A stretch of DNA of 33,497 bases from Hyphomicrobiales bacterium (GTDB lineage: Bacteria > Pseudomonadota > Alphaproteobacteria > Rhizobiales > Rhizobiaceae). Shown here one piece after another: positions 1 through 7,349 of this stretch. Each line of letters begins with the position of its first letter. Positions within the stretch are counted from its first letter, which is position 1. The position numbers and the translations under genes were made by a program. Below the pieces are notes generated by a model. The model made no database searches and was not told the origin of the DNA. It saw only the letters and a list, made by a program, of their open reading frames with translations. The stretch is taken from the NCBI GenBank assembly GCA_900466875.1, contig UBNQ01000047.1, positions 1 through 33,497 of the forward strand. The letters are read 5' to 3'.

Positions 1-441
1 GGCTGCTTCCGTGTGGCCGGTGCGACCGCGAACGCCGTCCGGATTTGCCCTCAAGGGGAAGATATGGCCGGGGCGGGCGAAATCGGCTGGGCGGGCGTTC
101 GGGTCGACCAACGCCTTGACGGTCGCTGCGCGATCGGCCGCCGAGATGCCGGTTGTGGTGCCCGGAATGTAATCGACGGATACGGTGAAGGCTGTCTTCA
201 TCGATTCCGTGTTGTTCGGCACCATGAGGGGAAGTTCGAGTTCGTCGATGCGATTATGGTCCATGGCGATGCAGATCAGGCCGCGCGCCTTGTTCATCAT
301 GAACGCGATCTTTTCGTTGGTCGCATCCTCTGCGGCAAAAATCAGATCGCCTTCGTTTTCGCGATCTTCGTCATCGACAACCACAACCATTTCCCCACGG
401 GAAAAGGCTTCAATTGCATCTTCAATTCTGGAAATCGTCAT
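1..441 (-). CDS. ribB: 3,4-dihydroxy-2-butanone 4-phosphate synthase (RibB), 5' part only
   Basis: The enzyme converts ribulose 5-phosphate to 3,4-dihydroxy-2-butanone 4-phosphate and formate, the four-carbon input to riboflavin. I translated the minus strand from the ATG at 441 and the frame stays open to the window edge, giving 147 residues. The family acid-rich motif DDEDRENEGDL is at about residues 23-33, the RPGHIFPLRA block at about 124-133, and the catalytic-region motif RTGHTEA at about 140-146. The gene therefore continues beyond the left edge; whether a GTP cyclohydrolase II domain is fused at the C-terminus cannot be seen. The start is chosen because the protein begins at the usual distance before the DDEDRENEGDL motif; the Shine-Dalgarno sequence is weak. 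It lies about 120 bases downstream of an FMN riboswitch on the same strand, which confirms the assignment and predicts repression by FMN. Confidence 0.93.
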   Translation of the reverse strand, partial: MTISRIEDAIEAFSRGEMVVVVDDEDRENEGDLIFAAEDATNEKIAFMMNKARGLICIAMDHNRIDELELPLMVPNNTESMKTAFTVSVDYIPGTTTGISAADRAATVKALVDPNARPADFARPGHIFPLRANPDGVRGRTGHTEAA

Positions 442-560
442 TTCAAGTCTTTCAAGGGTTAAGCCGGTGAAGGCTGTTGCATCGGCTTTCGCCGACAAAA
501 CTTATCCCTTGGGCGAACAAGCGCCACGGGCAGCCCGGTCAAAGGCCGCCGCGGGTTGGT

Positions 561-696
561 CTCTTCCATCCGGACTATAACCGTCGGCTCCGGCATCTCA
601 CCGGATCTGCTGACCTTCCTTTTTGAGGAAGCGCTCGCGGGCTCCGGGAAGACCCCGATACCGCCGGTGGGGAGTTACACCCCGCCCTGAGAACGG
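561..696 (-). promoter_or_regulatory. FMN riboswitch (RFN element) in the ribB leader
   Basis: Read on the minus strand, the segment opens with the RFN block CAGGGCGGGGTGTAACTCCC, continues with ACCGGCGGTAT, a GAGCCCGCGAGCGC segment, then CAGATCCGGTGAGATGCCGG, AGCCGACGGTTATAGTCCGG and a closing ATGGAAGAG. These are the conserved blocks of the FMN aptamer in the correct order. Between it and the ribB ATG (441) is a short hairpin with a GAAA loop at 482-495 and no clear U-run, so control of translation seems more likely than termination. That last point is inference. Confidence 0.95.
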
Positions 697-701
697 GCAG
701 A

Positions 702-730
702 GTTTATTTCAACAGACGCTTGAATTGCAA
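702..730 (-). promoter_or_regulatory. candidate ribB promoter
   Basis: A possible -35 TTGCAA (725-730) and -10 ATAAAC (702-707) are separated by 17 bases on the minus strand. This would start transcription at about the first base of the FMN riboswitch. The match to consensus is weak; the main support is the placement. Confidence 0.3.
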
Positions 731-796
731 CAGCTAAACGCGCTCTGAAAATTCCCGAAAAGATGAAAATATTGCGCGATCGCGACGAGATGCGCT

Positions 797-1606
797 TTAT
801 TTTGCTATCAGAACCTCGATGCCGCGCTTCTCGAATTCGCGCGCATCCCGGTCGGAAATCCCGTCATCGGTGATGAAGGAGTTGATGACGTCCAGCGAAC
901 CGAGCCGGGTGAAGGATGAACGATTGATCTTGGTGGAGTCTGCGACGAGATAGACATGCGCCGCGGCCTTGATCATGGCTTCCTTGAGCTGCAGGTCGGC
1001 AAAGCTCGGATAGGTGAGGCCCGCATCGAGCGCCACGCCGGCAGTGGCGAGAAACAGCTTGCCGGCGAAGATGTTGCGAAAGTATTCGACCGACTTGTCA
1101 CCCGAGAGCGAGAGTGTCGGAGACTTGAACTGCCCGCCCGGCATATGCACCGCAAAGGTCGGCACCGATCCGAGGATGATGGCGATGTTGAGAGCGTTGG
1201 TAATGAGCGTCAAGTCCCGCCGGTTGGTCAGCCGGGTCGCGATTTCGGTCGTCGTTGTGCCCGCATCGAGGATCAGCGTCTCTCCGTCCTTGACCAGGCT
1301 GGCTGCCAGCGCGCCGATCCGGCGCTTCTTGTCCATATTCTCCTGGTGATGGAGCGTCATCGTGCCGGTCGCGGGCGCGGCGGTATTCAAATAGGCGCCG
1401 CCATGCTCGCGGGTAATGAAGCCTTCGCTTTCCAGCCGCTCCAGGTCCTGACGGATCGTTGCTTCCGATACACGGAAGGCGCCGGCTAGGTCTCTGACCC
1501 GTGCCGACCCTTCTTCCTGAAGCCATTCCAGAATACGGCGTCGTCTCGGCTCGGACAGGAGGCCGATCATCGACTCCGCAGCATCTTGCTCGTCTTTCGC
1601 TTCCAT
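797..1606 (-). CDS. DeoR/GlpR-family transcriptional regulator
   Basis: A 269-residue repressor-type protein with the DeoR signature. The N-terminal winged helix-turn-helix (about residues 18-72) contains VSEATIRQDLERLESEGFI followed by HGGA. The C-terminal sugar-phosphate sensor domain has the DAGTTTTEIA phosphate-binding loop at about 115-124. I place the start at the ATG at 1606; an upstream in-frame TTG at 1639 would add 11 residues but falls in a palindrome that looks like an operator. It is the last gene of the minus-strand transporter operon, 94 bases after the permease. Family members sense phosphorylated sugars, so the likely ligand is an intermediate of the isomerase/kinase/transketolase pathway encoded divergently (inference). 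Matching operator-like repeats lie in the divergent promoter region at 5984-6186. Confidence 0.9.
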   Translation of the reverse strand: MEAKDEQDAAESMIGLLSEPRRRRILEWLQEEGSARVRDLAGAFRVSEATIRQDLERLESEGFITREHGGAYLNTAAPATGTMTLHHQENMDKKRRIGALAASLVKDGETLILDAGTTTTEIATRLTNRRDLTLITNALNIAIILGSVPTFAVHMPGGQFKSPTLSLSGDKSVEYFRNIFAGKLFLATAGVALDAGLTYPSFADLQLKEAMIKAAAHVYLVADSTKINRSSFTRLGSLDVINSFITDDGISDRDAREFEKRGIEVLIAK

Positions 1607-1637
1607 TCCGGCCTGCCTAAATCCTTGAACCGCAAAC

Positions 1638-1655
1638 AATCGAAACTATTCGATT
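1638..1655. promoter_or_regulatory. palindromic operator candidate upstream of the deoR-type gene
   Basis: A perfect palindrome AATCGAA-ACTA-TTCGATT (7-bp arms) lies about 32 bases upstream of the ATG at 1606. Its minus-strand reading ATCGAATAGTTT differs by one inserted base from ATCGATAGTTT in the operator candidate of the divergent promoter region (5984-6004). Autoregulation of the regulator is the simplest reading, which is inference. Confidence 0.5.
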
Positions 1656-1700
1656 CTCTTTTATGGGATCCTTACAGGAATGGACCTGAGCTTTAAATGC

Positions 1701-2783
1701 TCAATTCGCGTTCTGCTGCAGGACGACGCGAGCCTGGAGTTTCTGCTGGACCTGATCGACGACGACGGCGGCGATGATGACAAGGCCCTTGATGACGGTT
1801 TGCCAGAAGGACGAAACGCCCATCATGATAAGCCCGTCCGCCAGGATGCCGATCACGAATGCGCCGACGATCGTGCCAGCGATGCGTCCGCGTCCGCCGG
1901 ACATGGATGTACCGCCCAGCACCGCCGCGGCAATGGCATTGAGTTCGAATGTTTCGCCGCTCGCCGGATGGCTGGCCTGCAGCTGTGACGAGATGATCAG
2001 GCCGACGAGCGCCGCACACAGCCCTGAGAACATGTAGACGAACAGTTTTGTGCGATCGACATTGACGCCGGACAGTGCTGCCCCCCGCTCATTGCCGCCG
2101 ACGGCATAGATATGTCGGCCGAGCGGTGTGCGCGTGGCGAGATAGGCTGCTCCCAGCGCGACCACGACCATGATCCAGACGGAGACGGGCAGGCCGAGGA
2201 ACGTGCCGGAGCCGATCACCCGGAATGTGTCCGACCCATATTCGGCATTGCCAGAAAGGTTCGGAAAGGTCCGGCCTTCGGAGAAAAGAAGCGCCGATCC
2301 TCGGGCGACATAGAGGATGCCAAGTGTCGCGATGAATGGCGCGACATTCAGCTTTGTTATCAGTAATCCGTTTATCCCGCCGATCAAGATGCCGACGACG
2401 AGTACGATCAGGCAGATCTCGATCGTGTTAAACTGGACGCTGTAGGCGACGCCGACGAAGCCGAGGTCGATGCCGTAGAGAACCAGGTAACCGGCCACCA
2501 TGGCGCAGAGGCCGACGATCGACCCGACCGAGAGGTCGATCCCGCCGGCGATGATGACGAAGGTCATGCCGATCGCCAGGATCGCGTTCAGCGCCACATG
2601 CTTGGAGATGATCAGCATGTTGCCCGTCGTCAGGAAGTTCGGCGCGGCAATCGCGAAGAAGGCGAAGACCAGGATCAGCGCCACGAAGGTGCGCATGTGC
2701 AAAAGCAGCAGAAGCGCCGATGTTCTGGATTTGTGGCCGCCGATGATGGTCTTGGCGTTGGCTGTGGCGTCGATGCTGCTCAT
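1701..2783 (-). CDS. sugar ABC transporter permease (RbsC type)
   Basis: A 360-residue inner-membrane permease of the ribose/xylose-type carbohydrate uptake family (BPD_transp_2). Many hydrophobic segments are visible, beginning at about residue 22. The family signature block AIGMTFVIIAGGIDLSVGS is at about 91-109, and the cytoplasmic-loop segment that contacts the ATPase is around AVGGNERGAALSGVNV. The ATG overlaps the stop of the ATPase gene by four bases (ATGA), so the two are translationally coupled. Position in an operon with the binding protein, ATPase and DUF2291 lipoprotein makes it the membrane channel of this importer. The substrate is inferred to be D-apiose or a related pentose from the divergent catabolic genes; the sequence alone does not prove it. 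Confidence 0.93.
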   Translation of the reverse strand: MSSIDATANAKTIIGGHKSRTSALLLLLHMRTFVALILVFAFFAIAAPNFLTTGNMLIISKHVALNAILAIGMTFVIIAGGIDLSVGSIVGLCAMVAGYLVLYGIDLGFVGVAYSVQFNTIEICLIVLVVGILIGGINGLLITKLNVAPFIATLGILYVARGSALLFSEGRTFPNLSGNAEYGSDTFRVIGSGTFLGLPVSVWIMVVVALGAAYLATRTPLGRHIYAVGGNERGAALSGVNVDRTKLFVYMFSGLCAALVGLIISSQLQASHPASGETFELNAIAAAVLGGTSMSGGRGRIAGTIVGAFVIGILADGLIMMGVSSFWQTVIKGLVIIAAVVVDQVQQKLQARVVLQQNAN

Positions 2784-4309
2784 TGTGTTTCAACCCTGTT
2801 CAGATTTGGGGTCGCCGCGGAAATGACCTCCGCAGCACTCGCGCCGGCCGGAAATTGTCCGGTCAGCCTTCCATTCGCCATGACGAGGACGCGATCGGAA
2901 AGGGCGAGAACTTCTTCCAGATCGGATGTTACAAAGAGGATGCCCAGGCCATCCGCCGCAAGCCGGCGCATGGTGCGAAAGATCTCCGCCTTGGCGCCGA
3001 TATCGATGCCGCGCGACGGCTCGTCCATCAGCAGGATTTTCGGCCTCGTCATCAGCGCCTTGCCGATCACCACCTTCTGCTGGTTTCCGCCGGAGAGACT
3101 GGAGACCGGGTGTTCGAGGCTGGCGATCTTGATTGCCATCCGCTTGACGAATTCCGCGGCCTTGGCGGCTTCTGCCTTCAGCGACAGGTGAAAGCCGCGG
3201 GTAAAATCATGAAGCGATGACATCGTGAGGTTCTCGCGGATCGTCATGATCTGCACGAGGCCGTCACGCTTTCGATCTTCGGGGATAAGCGCGAGGCCGC
3301 GGCGAATGCGGCCGGAAACGCTTTTCTCCTTCACCGGCTTTCCGCCGATAAACAACTGGCCCGAGGAATTCGGGTGCTGTGCCATGATGCATTCCAGAAG
3401 CTCCGAACGACCGGCTCCCATCAGGCCGTAAAGACCGACGATCTCGCCCTCGCGAACCGAAAGCGACATGTGGTCCACGGCATATCCGCCGGCAGGGCTT
3501 GGAAGGCAGACATTGTCGACCCGGAACACTTCGTTGCCGAGTTGATGGTCGCCGGTCTTCGGGAACTCCTTCGAGGCGCTGCCGATCATGTTGGCGACGA
3601 TCCAGGGGATGTCGACACCCTGCATGGACCGTGACCCGGTTATAACCCCGTCGCGCAGGACGGTGATGTAGTCGCCGATGCGGATCAGTTCTTCCAGCCT
3701 GTGGGAGATGTAGACAATGCCGACGCCCTGCTTTTTCAGGTCGTTGATCACCCTGAACAGAACCTCGACTTCCGCCGCCGACAATGCAGACGTTGGCTCG
3801 TCGAGGATGAGGATGCGGGCATTTTCCGCCAGCGCCTTGGCGATTTCGACGATCTGCTGCTGGCCGATCCTGAGGTTGCCGAGCGGCGTATCGGGGTCGA
3901 TATTCTGTTCGAGGCGCTTCATCAGCGCCGCAGCGGCCGTTCTTTGCGCCTGGCGATCGATATGGATGCCGGCGCGGGTCTTTTCGTGGCCGACAAAGAT
4001 GTTCTCCGCCACGGTCAAATTGGGAAACAGGTTGAGTTCCTGAAAGACGATGCCGACGCCATGTCTGGCGGCATCCGTCTTGTCCGCGAAGATGACCTGC
4101 TGCCCGTCGAGTTCGATCGTGCCGCCGTTCAATTGCTCGACACCGGCGATGATCTTCATCAATGTCGATTTGCCGGCGCCGTTTTCACCCACAAGAACGT
4201 TCACTGCCCCCATGCGCAGGTCGAAGTCGACATTTTTAAGCGCCTGGGTGCCGGGGTAAATTTTCGAGCCGTTACGGATCGTCAGGCCGATGGGATGGGT
4301 TTCCGTCAT
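2780..4309 (-). CDS. sugar ABC transporter ATP-binding protein, two ATPase domains (RbsA type)
   Basis: A 509-residue double ATPase of the RbsA/XylG/MglA class, which powers import of a monosaccharide. The N-terminal domain has Walker A GENGAGKST at about 41-49, a degenerate signature LRIGQQQ and Walker B ILILDEPTSAL. The C-terminal domain has a degenerate Walker A around GLMGAGRSEL, a good signature LSGGNQQK and Walker B ILLMDEPSRGIDIG. This asymmetry is normal for the class. The gene overlaps both neighbours by four bases: its ATG with the stop of the DUF2291 gene and its stop with the permease start. That argues for fixed co-translation of lipoprotein, ATPase and permease. Confidence 0.95.
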   Translation of the reverse strand: MTETHPIGLTIRNGSKIYPGTQALKNVDFDLRMGAVNVLVGENGAGKSTLMKIIAGVEQLNGGTIELDGQQVIFADKTDAARHGVGIVFQELNLFPNLTVAENIFVGHEKTRAGIHIDRQAQRTAAAALMKRLEQNIDPDTPLGNLRIGQQQIVEIAKALAENARILILDEPTSALSAAEVEVLFRVINDLKKQGVGIVYISHRLEELIRIGDYITVLRDGVITGSRSMQGVDIPWIVANMIGSASKEFPKTGDHQLGNEVFRVDNVCLPSPAGGYAVDHMSLSVREGEIVGLYGLMGAGRSELLECIMAQHPNSSGQLFIGGKPVKEKSVSGRIRRGLALIPEDRKRDGLVQIMTIRENLTMSSLHDFTRGFHLSLKAEAAKAAEFVKRMAIKIASLEHPVSSLSGGNQQKVVIGKALMTRPKILLMDEPSRGIDIGAKAEIFRTMRRLAADGLGILFVTSDLEEVLALSDRVLVMANGRLTGQFPAGASAAEVISAATPNLNRVETQ

Positions 4310-4923
4310 GGCGCGGCCTCGATCGATACCGGCGTGATCAGCGGCTTTTCGCTGGCCGAACGGATGACCACTGCGCCGACGAAATTGACCTTCTTGCCCT
4401 TCAGCGGGGCATCGGCAGCGGGAAGTTTGGAAACGGCCTTGTCGTTCAGGGCGCGCCCGAGCTTTGCGTATTCGATCTGATCCCTGAATGTCGAGAAATC
4501 ATAAAGGTTCGTGGTGTCGCGCAAGGCGCTTCCTTTGACGACCGGGCCGAGCTGCAGAGTGGCGTCGGCCTTGCCGTCGCCATCGACGTCGAGTTCCGCA
4601 ACGCCAGCCTTCGTGCTTGCGCGGGTGTCGTCCAGTACGGTCGCAGTGCCCTTGACCGGAAAATTCCAGCCGCCGCCGGCGCCGCCAACGCGAGTTCCGT
4701 AGCTTTCCCCCGCCTTGTCCAAGCTGGCTTTGATCGCAGTTTGCAGGGTTGCGAGATCGACTGCCTTTTCGGTCAAGGTAGGGACGAGCTTGGCGTCGAA
4801 CGTCGTCTCGACGATTTCGGCAATGGGATCGACAGCGGCTTCGCCATCACCGGTTTTCACCAGTTTGCAGCCGGAAACGGACGCGGCAAGAAGGCTTGCC
4901 ACAAACAGGGTCGTGATTTTCAT
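4306..4923 (-). CDS. DUF2291-family periplasmic lipoprotein
   Basis: A 205-residue predicted lipoprotein. The start is set at the ATG at 4923, since an upstream in-frame extension to 4971 would bury the signal peptide. Residues 1-18 form a lipoprotein signal ending in the lipobox VSGC, so the mature N-terminus is Cys19. The rest resembles the DUF2291 family of putative periplasmic lipoproteins, with conserved-looking stretches YGTRVGGAGGGWNF, VDGDGKADATLQLGP and FRDQIEYAKLGRALN. To my knowledge no molecular function is established; the family tends to occur beside RbsABC-type importers. Here it sits between the binding-protein gene and the ATPase gene, overlapping the latter by four bases. 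A role as an accessory factor of the importer, for example docking the binding protein or delivering ligand, is inference. Confidence 0.8.
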   Translation of the reverse strand: MKITTLFVASLLAASVSGCKLVKTGDGEAAVDPIAEIVETTFDAKLVPTLTEKAVDLATLQTAIKASLDKAGESYGTRVGGAGGGWNFPVKGTATVLDDTRASTKAGVAELDVDGDGKADATLQLGPVVKGSALRDTTNLYDFSTFRDQIEYAKLGRALNDKAVSKLPAADAPLKGKKVNFVGAVVIRSASEKPLITPVSIEAAP

Positions 4924-4952
4924 GGTACCCGCACTTCTTTTAAAGCAAGAGG

Positions 4953-4981
4953 CACCCGGGACATATGGCATGTCCCGGGTG
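4953..4981 (-). terminator. strong hairpin after the binding-protein gene
   Basis: A perfect 12-bp stem (CACCCGGGACAT, 4953-4964, paired with 4970-4981) with a 5-base loop lies in the 70-base gap between the binding-protein stop and the DUF2291 start. It is followed only by a loosely T-rich stretch on the minus strand. It probably acts as a partial terminator or as a 3' stabiliser that raises binding-protein mRNA above that of the rest of the operon, as is common for such operons (inference). Confidence 0.7.
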
Positions 4982-4993
4982 GGGATGGCGGCA

Positions 4994-5935
4994 TTACGGC
5001 TTCAGCGCGAAGGTCTCGAGCTTGTCGGCATTGGCGGCATTGATGAGAATGCAATCCATCAGCTGCTTTTCGTCGAGGCCGGTCTTGCCGGTCTTGATGA
5101 ACTTGTCCGCCTGTTCGACGGCATTCTGCGCCTGCTGGTATGCCGGCTGAAGAACGGTTGCCTTGATGCCGCCCTTCTTGATCGAGTCGCGGACATCGTT
5201 CGAACCGTCGAAACCGACGACGATCACGTCCTTGCGGCCGGCGGCCTCAAGTGCCGCATAGGCGCCCATCGCCATCGTATCGTTGCCCGAGATCACGCCC
5301 TTGATATCCGGGTGTGCCTGCAGCATCGATTCCATGACCGTATAGGCCTCGGTCTGCGACCAGTTGGCCGTCTGCTTGGCAACCAGTTTCAATTCCGAAT
5401 ACTGGTCGATGACATCATGATAGCCTTGGGAACGAATGCCGGCATTCGTGTCGGATTCCTTGCCGAGAAGTTCGGCATAATTGCCCTTCTCGCCCATCAG
5501 CTTGACGAATTCCTCGGCGCCGAGCTGTGCGCCCTGGTAGTTGTTGGAAACGATCTGCGACACGGCGACGCCGGCCGTGGTGATTTCGCGGTCGATCAGG
5601 AACGAGGGAATACCCTTGTCCTTTGCCTTCTGGACTGCGGCGACGGACGCGTCCGCGCCTGCATTGTCGAGAATGATCGCCTTCACGCCGGCTGCAATGG
5701 CGGAATCGAAGAGTTCGTTCTGCTTGTTTGCATCGTCGTCGTGAACGAGAACCATGGTAGCGTAACCCAGTTCCTTCGCCTTCGCTGCCGCGCCATCGGC
5801 TTCAGCCTTGAAGAATGGGTTCGAATGACTTGGTGTGATGATCGCGATCGTGTCGGCGGCAAGCGCCGTGCCTGACATGGCACCGGCAATACCAAGTGCG
5901 ACGACGGACATCAAAAGACGTTTCGTAAGCTTCAT
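4994..5935 (-). CDS. sugar ABC transporter periplasmic substrate-binding protein (RbsB type)
   Basis: A 313-residue exported binding protein of the ribose-binding (Peripla_BP_4) family. A Sec signal peptide is clear, with hydrophobic core at about residues 8-22 and likely cleavage after ALA at 26. The mature part starts TIAIITPSHSNPFF, the usual first strand and ligand loop, followed by DNAGAD, a DREITT stretch and the hinge/ligand motif GNDTMAMGAYAALEAAG with GFDGS. The start has a good Shine-Dalgarno (GGGAGG, 5-base gap). It is the first gene of the minus-strand operon, read from a promoter at about 5982-6009. Substrate inferred to be D-apiose or a close relative from the divergent genes. 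Confidence 0.93.
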   Translation of the reverse strand: MKLTKRLLMSVVALGIAGAMSGTALAADTIAIITPSHSNPFFKAEADGAAAKAKELGYATMVLVHDDDANKQNELFDSAIAAGVKAIILDNAGADASVAAVQKAKDKGIPSFLIDREITTAGVAVSQIVSNNYQGAQLGAEEFVKLMGEKGNYAELLGKESDTNAGIRSQGYHDVIDQYSELKLVAKQTANWSQTEAYTVMESMLQAHPDIKGVISGNDTMAMGAYAALEAAGRKDVIVVGFDGSNDVRDSIKKGGIKATVLQPAYQQAQNAVEQADKFIKTGKTGLDEKQLMDCILINAANADKLETFALKP

Positions 5936-5981
5936 GATTACCTCCCGTTGAAAAGACCACCCTCCCGTGGCGTCTGCGTAA

Positions 5982-6009
5982 ACTATCGATCACTTTCGTT
6001 TAATGTCAA
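5982..6009 (-). promoter_or_regulatory. promoter of the ABC importer operon with operator in the spacer
   Basis: On the minus strand a perfect -35 TTGACA (6004-6009) and a -10-like GATAGT (5982-5987) are separated by 16 bases. The spacer contains TTAAACGAAAG followed by TGATC, the sequence repeated in inverted orientation at 6156-6173. A repressor bound here would block RNA polymerase directly. Confidence 0.6.
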
Positions 6010-6154
6010 TATGTTTTTGTTGGCTGCGCTTTTGCGTGCTGATTATTCGCTATAGCAAGCGCTTATGTTGCATTGCGGCATAGTTTCTGCGGTTGGTATC
6101 ATTCCCGGTGCAAACAAATTGCTTGAATATCACATCAACGTGTGTCAATTAACT

Positions 6155-6186
6155 GTTAAACGAAAGCGATCGAAAGTAATCAAAAG
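6155..6186. promoter_or_regulatory. operator candidate with three 10-bp phased repeats
   Basis: The plus strand carries CGAAAG (6161-6166), CGAAAG (6171-6176) and CAAAAG (6181-6186), one helical turn apart. TTAAACGAAAG at 6156-6166 is an exact inverted copy of 5993-6003, and the match extends to TTAAACGAAAGYGATCGA with one mismatch in 18. Phased direct repeats are typical of DeoR-family sites. A weak promoter for the plus-strand operon may overlap it (TTGAAT 6123-6128, CAATTA 6146-6151). Confidence 0.6.
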
Positions 6187-6311
6187 TCTTTTGTTGGGTT
6201 TTGCAGAGGCCGTGTGTGTCCCGAGGAGGGCTCGCAAGTTAGCGCTCGAAGCGTTCGGCGGAATGTCGAAAGCCCTGAGGAAGACGGCATGGAATAATCG
6301 GAGGAAACATT

Positions 6312-7292
6312 ATGACGTCTCAACGTTTCGGTGCCGGAATCTGGCACTTTGCGACTTATCTCGACCGTTATGCAACGGACGGCTACGGCACGCCGCGCAG
6401 CGTCATCGAGGCGATTGATCTCGCTGGCCAGGTCAAGGATCTGTCCGTCGTCGATATTAATTACCCGTTCTTTGGCGGCGACTTTTCCAATGCCCAGGTG
6501 AAAGAGGCGCTCGATCGCAACAAGCTCGGCGTCATCGGTATCACCCCGGAAATCTACACACGCGAATTCGTCAAGGGCTCCTTCACCAACCCGGATGCCG
6601 GAGTTCGTCGCCGCACCCATGAGCTGGTGACCGAAGCCTGCGATCAGGTCCGGTATTTCGGGGCCGATTACGTCAAGCTGTGGCCGGGCCAAGATGGCTG
6701 GGACTATCCGTTCCAGGTCGATTACGGCACGCTGTGGAAGCATTCGCTCGATGGTGTCGGGCAGCTCGCCAGCGAAAATCCGGATTTGAAATTCGTCATC
6801 GAATACAAGCCGCGCGAACCACGTGTGCGGATGAGTTTCGGTTCGGTTGCCCGCACTCTTCTCGGCATCGAGAAGATCGGTCTGCCGAATGTCGGCATCC
6901 TGCTCGATTTCGGCCATGCGATCATGGGTGGCGAATCGGCCGCCGACAGCGCGCAGCTCGCCATCGACTACGGCCGGCTGTTCGGCATGGATGTGAACGA
7001 CAACTACCGTTCCTGGGATGACGATCTGGTCGCCGGCAGCCTGCATCCGATCGAACTCTTCGAGTTCTTCTATGTGCTGCGAAAGAACAAGTGGGAAGGT
7101 GTCTGGCAGCTCGACCAGTTCCCGTTCCGCGAAGACAGTGTCGCGACCGCCAATCACGCAATCGATTTCCTCAAGGCTGCCGACAAGGGGCTCGAGGCGC
7201 TCGATGTGGATGCATTGAAGGAAGCGCAAAGCCGTCACGATGCGATCGGCGCGCTGAAAATCGCTCAGAAGGCCCTGTTCGGCGCCATGTAG
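6312..7292 (+). CDS. apsI: TIM-barrel sugar isomerase, probable D-apiose isomerase
   Basis: A 326-residue cytoplasmic protein of the xylose isomerase-like TIM-barrel (AP endonuclease 2) superfamily. Candidate metal and catalytic residues sit on successive strand ends: FVIEYKPREPR (Glu), GILLDFGHAIMGGES (Asp and His), FGMDVNDNYRSWDDD (Asp/Asn) and WQLDQFPFRED (Asp). It starts the plus-strand operon with an excellent Shine-Dalgarno (GGAGG). The following genes encode a split transketolase and an FGGY kinase, the exact set described for D-apiose use (isomerase to apulose, kinase to apulose 4-phosphate, transketolase to DHAP and xylulose 5-phosphate). The fold and isomerase class are well supported; the substrate is inferred from context, and another branched or simple ketose/aldose pair is possible. 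Confidence 0.72.
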   Translation: MTSQRFGAGIWHFATYLDRYATDGYGTPRSVIEAIDLAGQVKDLSVVDINYPFFGGDFSNAQVKEALDRNKLGVIGITPEIYTREFVKGSFTNPDAGVRRRTHELVTEACDQVRYFGADYVKLWPGQDGWDYPFQVDYGTLWKHSLDGVGQLASENPDLKFVIEYKPREPRVRMSFGSVARTLLGIEKIGLPNVGILLDFGHAIMGGESAADSAQLAIDYGRLFGMDVNDNYRSWDDDLVAGSLHPIELFEFFYVLRKNKWEGVWQLDQFPFREDSVATANHAIDFLKAADKGLEALDVDALKEAQSRHDAIGALKIAQKALFGAM

Positions 7293-7349
7293 GCGCCGGT
7301 CACGGCAACCGCCAGTCTGGCCCAGTCCGGCAATGAAAGGCCAATACCC

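Larger units (their letters stand above)
5936..6311. other. divergent regulatory region between importer and catabolic operons
   Basis: No gene is credible in these 376 bases. The region holds the minus-strand promoter, two inverted copies of an operator-like motif about 150 bases apart (5984-6004 and 6155-6186), a LacI-like core palindrome at 6055-6068 and the Shine-Dalgarno of the isomerase gene (GGAGG, 6300-6304, seven bases before its ATG). It is noticeably richer in A+T than its surroundings around 5990-6200. Confidence 0.75.

Noticed and set aside
1607..1639. TTG start at 1639 for the DeoR-type regulator
   Set aside because: The extension adds 11 residues with no family similarity, and the TTG falls inside a perfect palindrome better explained as an operator. 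The ATG at 1606 is preferred.
4924..4971. N-terminal extension of the DUF2291 protein to 4971
   Set aside because: It would place 16 residues before the lipoprotein signal peptide and runs through the arm of a strong hairpin.
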